From positions 1-56,596 of the forward strand of contig JAEUJW010000043.1 in assembly GCA_016793465.1 (NCBI GenBank): DNA of 56,596 bases, given 5' to 3'. This DNA comes from Myxococcales bacterium. Lineage in GTDB: Bacteria > Myxococcota > Polyangia > Nannocystales > Nannocystaceae. The notes under the pieces are model-generated. The model was not told the origin of the DNA, searched no databases, and worked only from the letters and a program-made list of their open reading frames with translations. Numbering within the stretch: the stretch's first letter is position 1; each line of letters opens with the position of its first letter. This document shows positions 49,141 to 56,596 of this stretch, piece after piece. The position numbers and the translations under genes are program-made.

Positions 49141-52077
49141 ATGGGCACCAATCCCGAAGGCAGCCGCGGTTTGGGCGGTCACGCCGGCACGCCTCCGGCG
49201 CGCGGCGCAGAGGAACCGTCCTCGCGGACCCTCAGCGCGGTTCCACAGGACGCGCCGTCGCGGCCGTTCGGGCCTGACTCGCCGCGCACGGGTCAGACCC
49301 TCGTGCCGCCCGAGCCGCCCGCGCGCACGGGAGAGACCGTGGTCGCGCCGCCGGACTCGCCGCGCACCGGACAGACGGTGGTCCCGCCGGCGCCGGTGCG
49401 CACGGGTCAGACCGTGCACACGCCGGTGCCCGAGCTGCCGCGCACGGGACAGACCGTGGTGTCGTCGACGCCGGCGCGTACGGGTCAGACCGTGCACACG
49501 CCGGTGCCCGAGCTGCCGCGCACCGGACAGACAGTGGTGTCGTCGACGCCGACGCGTACGGGTCAGACCGTGCACACGCCGGTGCCCGAGCAGCCGGTCG
49601 CCGCGGCACCGGTCGCGCCGCCGATGCGATCGATCGGCGTGCCTCCGCCCGGGCTGCCGCCGACGCTCACGCCGTCGACGCCGCGACGCACGCCGGCCCC
49701 GCTGGCCCCGCCGCCGGGCCTGCGGCCGCCGCCCTCGCTGTTGCCCGTGCCGCCGCCGCCGGTGCCCGAGTCGGCCGCGTCCGACGAGGAGGACGAGGGC
49801 GACCAGTCGGACGAGGACGACTCGGAGACCCAGGAGGCGGCCGCGCTGTTCGCCAACGTCGCGGCCGACGAGCTGGGCGGCGCGGGCTCGCTGAGCGGCG
49901 TCGACATCGGCGGCGTCGGCGCCTTCGACGACGGCGAGCTCGGCGAGGACGAGGGCTACGCCGACGACGAGGGCGACGACGTCGACACCGGCGAGAACCC
50001 TGCGCACGCCGGCGACGTCGCGGCCGCCGAGGAGCCGCGGCCCGAGCCCGAGGAGGACATCTCGACCGGCGACTACCCGGACGACGGCTTCGAGGACGAG
50101 GATGAGCGCGACGACGGCCCGCCCTCGCGCGACTTCGCCGACGACCTGACGCGGCACACCGCCGCGCCGACCGGCGACGGCCCGCGCTTCGTGTCGGTGA
50201 GCAGCGGCGTGGACAGCTTCGGCGACCTCGAGGACTTCGCGGTCACCGGCGGCCGCGGCATGCAGGACGAGGAGCGCGGCGACACGCCGACCAGCGCCGA
50301 CGGGCTCGGCGGCGGCAGCTCGTCGAAGTCGAGCGGCTCGCACCCGCGGCGCGACGCGCTGTTCGGTCAGGTGCTGGCCGACCGCTACCGCGTGCTCGAC
50401 CTGATCGGCAAGGGCGGCATGGGCAAGGTGTACCTCGCCGAGCACGTCGCGCTCGGCAAGCGGGTGGCCGTCAAGGTCTTGAACCCCGCGTACACCCACC
50501 GGCCCGACCAGGTGAAGCGGTTCCTCCGCGAGGCCCAGGCCGCCTCGACGATCGGCCACGAGAACGTCATCGACATCACCGACTTCGGCGAGATGGCCAA
50601 CGGCTCGGTGTTCTTCGCCATGGAGCACCTGCAGGGCGAGGACCTCGGCAAGCTGCTGAAGCGGGTCGGGGCGCTCAACTGGCCGCGCGCGCGCCGCATC
50701 GTGCTGCAGATCTGCCGCGCGCTGCAGGCCGCGCACGCCCGCGGGATCATCCACCGCGACATGAAGCCGGAGAACTGCTTCATCATCCACCGCAACGGCA
50801 TGCGGGACTTCGTGAAGGTCCTCGACTTCGGCATCGCCAAGTTCCTCGAGGAGAACCGCCAGGTCTCGCACACGCTGACGCAGGCCGGCGCGCTGATCGG
50901 CACGCCGGAGTACATGGCGCCGGAGCAGGTGCAGGGCGAGGCCGCGGATGTCCGCATGGACATCTACGCGCTCGGCTGCATCATGTACCAGCTGCTCACC
51001 GGGCAGCTGCCGTTCAGCGACAAGACGATGTTCGGCGTGCTGTCGCAGCAGGTCAACGTCAAGCCGGTCGCGCCGCGGCAGCTCGCGCCGGACGCCGACA
51101 TCCCGGTCGAGGTCGAGGCGATCATCCTGAAGGCCATGGAGAAGGAGCGGTCGGCCCGCTTCCAGACCATGGCCGAGCTGATCGAGGCGCTGGTGGCCGC
51201 GCCGCGCGGGACCAGCGACGGTCGCGGCGGCACGACCAGCAACCTCGAGGCGGCGGCCTCGGCGGCGCGCATGGCCGCGGCGATGAACGCGGCGGCCGCG
51301 GCGACCACCCCGAGCGGCACGAGCCCGCTGCCGGGCGTGGCGACCACGCCGCAGGACATGTCGTTCGCCGGCATGAGCGGGCGCCCGATGGACAGCCAGT
51401 CGGCGCAGTGGCCCGAGGTCGGCCGCGATCCGGCGCTGATGACGAAGGTCGTGATCGCTCTGGTGGCGATCGTGCTGGTGCTGGTGGTCGGCCTGGTGTG
51501 CGCGCTGACCAACAAGACCGACGACGCGAGCAAGACCGACGCGGTCGCCGCGACGAGCGCGACCAAGGATGCGACGCCGCCGGAGCCGGTGGTCGTGCCG
51601 CCGCCGGTCACGCCGCCGAGCACGCCGGACCCGGCGCCGGATCCGACGGCGGGCGCCGACGAGGGCGTCATCATCGACGACCCCGATCCGACCAAGACCA
51701 CGCCGACGCCGCCGACCAAGAAGGACCCGGTCAAGAAGGACCCGCGGAAGGATCCGAAGAAGGACCCGGGCAAGACCAACCCGCCGCCCAACCTGCCGGA
51801 GCCCTCGCTCGAGAAGCTCGAGCCGATGGACCTCAACCGCGTACTCACCAACTACAAGAAGGACGTCGAGTCCTGCCGCGCCGCCAAGAACGGGCCGCGC
51901 GGGGTGGTGGCGGTCATCAAGCTGAAGATCGAGGGAGCGAGCGGGCGGGTGCTCGAGGCGACGCCGACCGACGCCAACGTCGCGGCCCCGTGCATCGCCA
52001 AGTTCGTGAAGAACAAGGTCAAGTTCCCGCGCTTCAAGCAGAAGGTGCAGGAGCTGAACGCCCGCTTCCCGATGTGA
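49141..52077 (+). CDS. Transmembrane Ser/Thr protein kinase with RTGQT repeats and AgmX/PglI-like C-terminal domain
   Basis: The 978-residue protein has a disordered N-terminus (about 1-230) with eight RTG(Q/E)T motifs in a Pro-rich setting, then an acidic stretch (about 215-390, DEEDEGDQSDEDDSETQE). The kinase (about 411-690) has GKGGMGKVYLA, VAVKVL, HRDMKPEN (about 538), DFGIAK and GTPEYMAPEQ, so it is complete. One membrane helix (about 770-790, VIALVAIVLVLVVGLVCAL) leads to a Lys/Pro/Asp stalk and a C-terminal domain (about 885-978: LTNYKKDVESCRAAKNGP, GVVAVIKLKIEGASGRVLEA) of the AgmX/PglI type linked to gliding and adventurous motility proteins. TAGCGT 12 bases upstream could be its -10. 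The mtaB gene follows after four bases. Confidence 0.92.
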   Translation: MGTNPEGSRGLGGHAGTPPARGAEEPSSRTLSAVPQDAPSRPFGPDSPRTGQTLVPPEPPARTGETVVAPPDSPRTGQTVVPPAPVRTGQTVHTPVPELPRTGQTVVSSTPARTGQTVHTPVPELPRTGQTVVSSTPTRTGQTVHTPVPEQPVAAAPVAPPMRSIGVPPPGLPPTLTPSTPRRTPAPLAPPPGLRPPPSLLPVPPPPVPESAASDEEDEGDQSDEDDSETQEAAALFANVAADELGGAGSLSGVDIGGVGAFDDGELGEDEGYADDEGDDVDTGENPAHAGDVAAAEEPRPEPEEDISTGDYPDDGFEDEDERDDGPPSRDFADDLTRHTAAPTGDGPRFVSVSSGVDSFGDLEDFAVTGGRGMQDEERGDTPTSADGLGGGSSSKSSGSHPRRDALFGQVLADRYRVLDLIGKGGMGKVYLAEHVALGKRVAVKVLNPAYTHRPDQVKRFLREAQAASTIGHENVIDITDFGEMANGSVFFAMEHLQGEDLGKLLKRVGALNWPRARRIVLQICRALQAAHARGIIHRDMKPENCFIIHRNGMRDFVKVLDFGIAKFLEENRQVSHTLTQAGALIGTPEYMAPEQVQGEAADVRMDIYALGCIMYQLLTGQLPFSDKTMFGVLSQQVNVKPVAPRQLAPDADIPVEVEAIILKAMEKERSARFQTMAELIEALVAAPRGTSDGRGGTTSNLEAAASAARMAAAMNAAAAATTPSGTSPLPGVATTPQDMSFAGMSGRPMDSQSAQWPEVGRDPALMTKVVIALVAIVLVLVVGLVCALTNKTDDASKTDAVAATSATKDATPPEPVVVPPPVTPPSTPDPAPDPTAGADEGVIIDDPDPTKTTPTPPTKKDPVKKDPRKDPKKDPGKTNPPPNLPEPSLEKLEPMDLNRVLTNYKKDVESCRAAKNGPRGVVAVIKLKIEGASGRVLEATPTDANVAAPCIAKFVKNKVKFPRFKQKVQELNARFPM
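49399..49632 (+). repeat. 78-bp tandem repeat encoding paired RTGQT motifs
   Basis: Units begin at 49399, 49477 and 49555 (period 78 bp, 26 residues). The first two are nearly identical and the third diverges in its second half. Each full unit carries two RTGQTV motifs, RTGQTVHTPVPELP and RTGQTVVSSTPx. Confidence 0.85.
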
Positions 52078-52081
52078 CGCG

Positions 52082-53371
52082 GTGCGGGTCGCGTTCACCA
52101 CGCTGGGGTGCCGCCTCAACCAGTTCGAGACCGACGCGCTCGAGCAGGTGACGCGCGCCGCGGGGCACACGATCGTCGGCGCCGACGAGCCCGCGGACAT
52201 CGTGGTCGTCAACAGCTGCACGATCACTCACGACGCCGACGCCGACACGCGTCAGGTCGTGCGCCGCGCGGCCCGCGGCGGCGCGCGCGTGGTCGTGACC
52301 GGCTGCATGGCGAACTCGGACCCCGCCGGCCTGGCGGCGCTGCCCGGCGTGGCGCTGGTGCTCGGCAACCGCGAGAAGGAGCGCTTCGCCGAGCTGGCCC
52401 TCGGGACAGGTGACGGCGGCGTGCACGTGGCCGCGGTCGACCTCGGGCGGCGGGTGCGGATGACGCGGCTGCGCCCGTCGATCGACCCGCGCCGCAGCCG
52501 GGCCTACTTGAAAATTCAGGACGGGTGCGACTACCGCTGCAGCTTCTGCATCGTGCCGCGGGTGCGGGGGCGCAGCGCGAGCCTGCCGGTCGCCGAGGCG
52601 CAGGCGCAGCTCGCCGACCTGGTCGCCGCGGGGGCGCCGGAGGTCGTGCTCACGGGCGTGCACCTCGGCACGTACGGGCGGGACCTCGAGCCGCGCACGG
52701 ACCTCGCGGCGCTCGTGCGCGCGCTGTTGCCGGGCCTCGGCGACGCCATGTTGCGGCTCGGGTCGGTCGACCCGCACGAGGTCGACGACGAGCTGATCGC
52801 GCTGCTGGCGGGCGATCGGCGGCTCTGTCGTCACCTCCACCTGCCGGTCCAGAGCGGCGACGACGGGGTGCTGCGGGCCATGCGACGCGGTCATCGGTCG
52901 GACGACCTGCGCCGGTTGGTCCCGCGCCTGACCGCGGCGGTCCCGGGGATCGCCGTCGCCACCGATGTGATCGCCGGCTTCCCGAGCGAGACCCCCGCGG
53001 CCTTCGACGCGACCGTCGCGCTGCTCGACGAGCTGCCGCTCGCCGGCATGCACGTGTTCACCTACTCGGAGCGCGAGGGCACCGCCGCCGCGAGCATGCG
53101 CCCGCAGGTCGACCCCGGCGAGCGTGCGGCCCGCACCCGCGTGCTGCGCGACCTGGCCGCGCGCAAGGCCCGGGCGTTCCGCACGAGCCAGCTCGGCGCC
53201 GTCGTGCCCGCGGTCGTCCACCGCGCCCGCGACCGCCGCGGCGAGCTCGTCGCCCTCACCGACAATTTTATCAAGGCCACGCTGCAGGGGCCCGACAGCC
53301 TGCTCGGGCGCGCCGTCCGCGTGCGCCTGCGGTCCGCCGACGAGCCCGCCGCCGCGACCCTCGTCGACTGA
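52082..53371 (+). CDS. mtaB: tRNA t6A37 methylthiotransferase MtaB
   Basis: The 429-residue protein (GTG start) is a complete radical-SAM methylthiotransferase. The N-terminal cluster cysteines are in TLGCRLNQFETDALEQ, VVNSCTITHDADADTRQ and VTGCMAN; the radical-SAM motif is DGCDYRCSFCIVPRVRG; the C-terminal TRAM-like domain ends GRAVRVRLRS. The start TLGCRLNQ(F/Y)E and VNSCTIT distinguish MtaB (2-methylthio of t6A37) from MiaB and RimO. It follows a kinase gene after only four bases and is probably cotranscribed. A half-site of the dispersed palindrome (52403-52411) is read through as LGTGDG. Confidence 0.95.
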   Translation: MRVAFTTLGCRLNQFETDALEQVTRAAGHTIVGADEPADIVVVNSCTITHDADADTRQVVRRAARGGARVVVTGCMANSDPAGLAALPGVALVLGNREKERFAELALGTGDGGVHVAAVDLGRRVRMTRLRPSIDPRRSRAYLKIQDGCDYRCSFCIVPRVRGRSASLPVAEAQAQLADLVAAGAPEVVLTGVHLGTYGRDLEPRTDLAALVRALLPGLGDAMLRLGSVDPHEVDDELIALLAGDRRLCRHLHLPVQSGDDGVLRAMRRGHRSDDLRRLVPRLTAAVPGIAVATDVIAGFPSETPAAFDATVALLDELPLAGMHVFTYSEREGTAAASMRPQVDPGERAARTRVLRDLAARKARAFRTSQLGAVVPAVVHRARDRRGELVALTDNFIKATLQGPDSLLGRAVRVRLRSADEPAAATLVD

Positions 53372-53494
53372 CGGCGATCGCCGCGCTCCAGACGCGCAGC
53401 GACAGGGACGCGGGCCTGGCGACGATCCGACTCCGCGAACGAGCGTGAACCCGCGACGGCTCGCGCGACGCGGGGCGGTGCCGCTGGCTCCCGG

Positions 53495-56323
53495 TCAGCC
53501 CTTGCAGTCCGCCCAGCTCTTGCCGTGGCCGGCGTCGACCTGCAGGGGCACCGACAGCTGCGCCGCGGACTCCATGAGCGGGCGGGCGATGCTCACGAGC
53601 TCGTCGACGCGGGCCGCGTCGCACTCGAAGATGAGCTCGTCGTGCACGGTGAGCAGCATCTGGGCCCAGGGCACGCCGGTGAGGGCCGTCTCGACCGCGA
53701 TCATCGCCCGCTTCATGATGTCGGCGGCGCTGCCCTGGATGGGCGTGTTGCGGGCCGCGCGTTCGCCGTAGCTGCGCGCCGCGCCCTTGCGGCCGAGCTC
53801 GGGGATGCGACGACGGCGGCCGTAGATCGTCTCGGCGAAGCCGCGGGCCTCGGCGATGTCGACGAGCTCGTCCATGTAGCGGGTCACGCCAGGGATCTTC
53901 TCGAGGTACGCCTTGATGTAGCTGCCGGCCTTGCCGCGGGGGATGCCGAGCTGGCGCGACAGGCCGAACGCGGTCTGGCCGTAGATCACGCCGAAGTTGA
54001 CGGCCTTGGCGACGCGGCGCTGCTCGGCGGTGACCTCGGGCTCGGGCACGGCGAACACCTCGGCGGCGGTGCGGCGGTGCACGTCGACGCCCTCGCGGAA
54101 GGCCGAGAGGAAGTTCTTGTCCTCGGACAGGTGGGCGAGGATCCGCAGCTCGATCTGGGAGTAGTCGAGGGTCACCAGCACACGGCCCTCGGGGGCGACG
54201 AACGCCTCGCGGATCCGGCGGCCGATCTCGGTGCGGATCGGGATGTTCTGCAAGTTGGGGTCCTTGCTCGACAGGCGGCCGGTCTGGGCCACGGCCTGGC
54301 GGAAGCGGGTGTGCAGGCGGCCCGTGCGCGGGTTGATCTCGTTCGGCAGGGTGTCGAAGTAGGTGCCCTTCAGCTTCGTGAGGCCGCGGTACTCGAGGAT
54401 GATGTTGACGACCGGGTCGAACTGCGCGAGCTCCTCGAGCACGGCGGCGTCGGTGCTGTAGCCGGTCTTGGTCTTGCGCGAGGCCTCGAGGCCGCGCTCC
54501 TCGAACAGGAATTTCTGCAGCTGCAGCGGCGAGTCGGGGTTGAGGGGGTGGCCGGCCTCGGCCTCGATCTCCTTGCGCAGCTTGTCGATCTCGGCGGCGA
54601 TGACGGCGCCCTGGGCGTTGAGCACGGCCGGGTCGACGCGGACGCCGCGCTCCTCGAGCCTCTCGAGCACGTGCGACAGCGGCATCTCGAGCTCGTCGAA
54701 CAGGGCTTTGATCGCGGGGCCGCCGGCGTCGAGCTGGCGCCGCAGGTGACGGCCGGTGTGCAGCGCCAGGCTGGCGCGCTCGCAGGCGTAGGTGCCGGCC
54801 TGGTCGAGCTGCAGGCGCTCGAACGTGACCGCCTTCTTGCCCTTGCCGAGCACGGCCTCGGGCGAGAGCACCTCGTAGGCGAACAGCTCCTTGGCGAGGT
54901 CGGCGAGGGTGTGGGTCGTGCGCGCGGGGTCGAGGGTGTACGACAGCAGCTTGGGGTCGCCGACGAGGTTGCTGATCTCGAGGCCGGCGCGGCGCAGCAC
55001 GATGGCCTGGAACTTGGCGCCGTGGGCCCACTTCGGCAGCGGCCCCGCGAGCAGCGGCTTTAATAATGTGATGGCGCTGGCTTGCGACATCTGGCCCGAC
55101 AGCAGGGCGTCGCCGGTGTGGCCGAACGGGAGGTAGGCGGGCTCCGGGACGTCGGCGCCGACGGCCGCGAGCGCGACGCCGGCGAGGTGGGCCGCGGTCG
55201 CGTCGTCGTCGTCGACGATGATCTGCAGGGCGAGCGCCTCGGCCCTCGCCGCCACGGCGGCGCTCCACTCCTTGAAGGCGGGCTCGTCGACGGCGCGGTA
55301 GACCTTCAGGCGCGTGCGGTCGAGCTTCAGCGGCTCGCCGGGCTGGAGCTCGAGCGGGCCGCCGGTGTTGACGGCGGCGGCCGCCCGGGCGCCCTTGCCG
55401 AGCAGCGACTTGAAGCCGAGCGGGGCGAAGAACGCCTCCATGGTCGCCTGGTCGGGGCCGCGGTCGTGCATGCCCTCGAGCGGCGGGAGCACGAGGTCGC
55501 GCTTCAGCTCGACCAGCTGACGGCTGAGGCGCGCGCCGGCGGCGTGGGTCTCGAGCAGCTCGCGGCGCTTCTGCTGCTTGATCGTCGCGGCGCCGGCCAG
55601 CAGCTGCTCGAGCGAGCCGAACTCCTCGAGCAGCTGGGCGGCGGTCTTGGGGCCGATGCCGGGCACGCCGGGGATGTTGTCGGAGCTGTCGCCGGTGAGC
55701 GCGAGCAGGTCGCCGAGCAGCGGCGGCAGCACGCCCCACTTCTCCTGCACGTCGGCGGGGCCGATCAGCTTGTTCTTCATCGAGTCCCACAGCTGGATCG
55801 CGGGGCGCTCGCCGTCGCCGGTGTCGACCAGCTGCATGAGGTCCTTGTCGGTCGAGACGATGACGACGCGCTTGCCGGCCTTCTGCGCCTGCACGGCGTA
55901 GGTGGCGATGATGTCGTCGGCCTCGACGCCGGGGAACTCGACGATCGGCAGGCCGAGCGCGGTGGTCGCCCCGCGGATCAGCGGCAGCTGCGGCACCAGG
56001 TCCTCGGGCGGCGGCGGGCGCTGGGCCTTGTAGGCGGGGAACATGGCGTGGCGGTGGCCGGGTCCGCCGGCGTCGAAGATCGCGACCAGGATCTCGGGCG
56101 CGTACTCCTTGCGCATGGCCTGGACGATGCGGACGAACCCGTGCACGGCGTTGATCGGCACGCCGTTCGGCGCGGTGAGCGACGGGAGCCCGTGGAACGC
56201 GCGGTAGATGAAGTTGCTGCCGTCGATCAGCCACACGCTGTCGGGGCCGCCCTTGGGCTTCTCGCTCGGCGGAGCGGGGGTCTTCGGGGCGGGGCGCGAC
56301 GGTTTCGCGGGGGGGGTGCTCAC
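53495..56323 (-). CDS. polA: DNA polymerase I with inactive-looking 3'-5' exonuclease domain
   Basis: I chose GTG 56323 (VSTPPAKPSRP, 942 residues); another GTG at 56371 is in frame. The 5' nuclease (about 18-290) is intact: WLIDGSNFIYRAFHG, VEADDIIATY, STDKDLMQLVD, LTGDSSDNIPGVPGIGPKTA. The polymerase (about 560-942) is intact: motif A VTLDYSQIELRI (about 716), motif B RRVAKAVNFGVIYGQTAFGL, motif C VHDELIFE (about 892). In the middle domain the proofreading acids are missing: no DTET-like motif, HGAKFQAIVL where NLKYD is usual (about 434), and YACERASLAL where YxxxD is usual (about 509). It therefore probably repairs and processes Okazaki fragments without proofreading, as in Thermus. It is convergent with mtaB. 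Confidence 0.96.
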   Translation of the reverse strand: MSTPPAKPSRPAPKTPAPPSEKPKGGPDSVWLIDGSNFIYRAFHGLPSLTAPNGVPINAVHGFVRIVQAMRKEYAPEILVAIFDAGGPGHRHAMFPAYKAQRPPPPEDLVPQLPLIRGATTALGLPIVEFPGVEADDIIATYAVQAQKAGKRVVIVSTDKDLMQLVDTGDGERPAIQLWDSMKNKLIGPADVQEKWGVLPPLLGDLLALTGDSSDNIPGVPGIGPKTAAQLLEEFGSLEQLLAGAATIKQQKRRELLETHAAGARLSRQLVELKRDLVLPPLEGMHDRGPDQATMEAFFAPLGFKSLLGKGARAAAAVNTGGPLELQPGEPLKLDRTRLKVYRAVDEPAFKEWSAAVAARAEALALQIIVDDDDATAAHLAGVALAAVGADVPEPAYLPFGHTGDALLSGQMSQASAITLLKPLLAGPLPKWAHGAKFQAIVLRRAGLEISNLVGDPKLLSYTLDPARTTHTLADLAKELFAYEVLSPEAVLGKGKKAVTFERLQLDQAGTYACERASLALHTGRHLRRQLDAGGPAIKALFDELEMPLSHVLERLEERGVRVDPAVLNAQGAVIAAEIDKLRKEIEAEAGHPLNPDSPLQLQKFLFEERGLEASRKTKTGYSTDAAVLEELAQFDPVVNIILEYRGLTKLKGTYFDTLPNEINPRTGRLHTRFRQAVAQTGRLSSKDPNLQNIPIRTEIGRRIREAFVAPEGRVLVTLDYSQIELRILAHLSEDKNFLSAFREGVDVHRRTAAEVFAVPEPEVTAEQRRVAKAVNFGVIYGQTAFGLSRQLGIPRGKAGSYIKAYLEKIPGVTRYMDELVDIAEARGFAETIYGRRRRIPELGRKGAARSYGERAARNTPIQGSAADIMKRAMIAVETALTGVPWAQMLLTVHDELIFECDAARVDELVSIARPLMESAAQLSVPLQVDAGHGKSWADCKG

Positions 56324-56472
56324 GGGGTCGCCTTGTAGCACCGGTGCGCGCTTTTGGCCACCGTGTGCCACGCAGACGCGGCGAAGTGTGGCCCTGCGAA
56401 TTGCCGCACTCCGCTACCAAGAAACTGCCCGGACACGGGAGGGGCCCGGCCGTGGGCGGCGTCAGGTGAGGG

Positions 56473-56596
56473 TCAGGCTGCGGGACGGAGCTCGACCTGA
56501 AACCCGAGCTCGGCGAGCCTGCGGGTGTGGTGGGTGACGGCCCGCTGCTTGTTCTTTGGGGCTCGGTGTTGGTGAGCGAGCTCGTGGTAGGGGGCG
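56473..56596 (-). CDS. C-terminal end of an unidentified protein, cut by the right edge
   Basis: The minus strand from the edge to TGA at 56473-56475 gives about 41 codons, with local composition less extreme than the neighbours. The visible end reads HELAHQHRAPKNKQ, then AVTHHTRRLAELGFQVEL and RPAA. The LAELGFQVEL-x-P ending resembles the tails of some transposases, but it is too short to decide. The gap to polA (56324-56472) contains nothing else I can name. Confidence 0.45.
   Translation of the reverse strand, partial: APYHELAHQHRAPKNKQRAVTHHTRRLAELGFQVELRPAA

Noticed and set aside
53372..53383. Palindrome CGGCGATCGCCG just after mtaB as a terminator
   Set aside because: It overlaps the end of the stop region, is short, lacks a T-run, and such GC palindromes arise often by chance at this base composition.
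56473..56596. Insertion sequence at the right edge
   Set aside because: About 41 codons with a transposase-like ending are too little; no terminal inverted repeat is visible in the window.

Overview
The window looks like chromosomal DNA of a very GC-rich member of the Myxococcota, most likely a Nannocystis-like organism (Nannocystaceae). Grounds for this: codon third positions are almost all G or C; there are many lipoproteins with Ser/Thr/Gly/Asp-rich linkers, MopE-like and thrombospondin-type-3 calcium motifs, and short MYXO-CTERM-like tails; three Hanks-type Ser/Thr kinases carry accessory domains; and regulatory genes are interleaved with housekeeping genes. I see no rRNA, tRNA, CRISPR array, prophage or complete insertion sequence.

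Layout. 1-15.2 kb: a cysteine-rich repeat lipoprotein cut by the left edge; a large secreted protein combining a degenerate M1-peptidase-like region with an outer-membrane barrel; a kinase/AAA/TPR regulator; a small hydrolase; a secreted beta-helix protein; and a three-gene overlapping unit on the minus strand (amidohydrolase lipoprotein, four-helix membrane protein, METTL7-like methyltransferase). 15.4-26.8 kb: further secreted lipoproteins, a YkgJ-type protein, an atypical J-domain protein, a family-5 solute-binding lipoprotein, dnaE, a TPR lipoprotein and a small barrel protein. 26.9-38.9 kb: an FHA-FHA-ABC transporter translationally coupled to a solitary DNA methyltransferase, an ECF sigma factor with an overlapping membrane protein, a murein-endopeptidase/hflX/VOC unit, a GW-repeat lipoprotein and an HTTM membrane protein. 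39-56.6 kb: ung with a leucyl aminopeptidase, a kinase/TPR/periplasmic-receptor gene set, an acyl-CoA dehydrogenase, an RluE-like pseudouridine synthase, a kinase followed at once by mtaB, polA, and the tail of an unidentified gene at the right edge.

How it fits together. DNA replication and repair (dnaE, polA, ung), tRNA/rRNA modification (mtaB, rluE-like) and ribosome-associated GTPase functions (hflX) sit among envelope and signalling genes. The most system-like pieces are the kinase-TPR-receptor set (41.6-46.3 kb), which has no permease; the FHA-ABC-methyltransferase pair (26.9-30.7 kb); and the kinase whose N-terminus carries eight RTG(Q/E)T motifs (49.1-52.1 kb).

Two patterns cross the whole window. 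First, many first-in-unit genes have a TAnnnT hexamer 6-9 bases before the start codon and no Shine-Dalgarno sequence, which suggests leaderless transcripts. Second, a short CTGTCC/GGACAG palindrome recurs both inside genes and between them, including as a very strong hairpin between two convergent genes.
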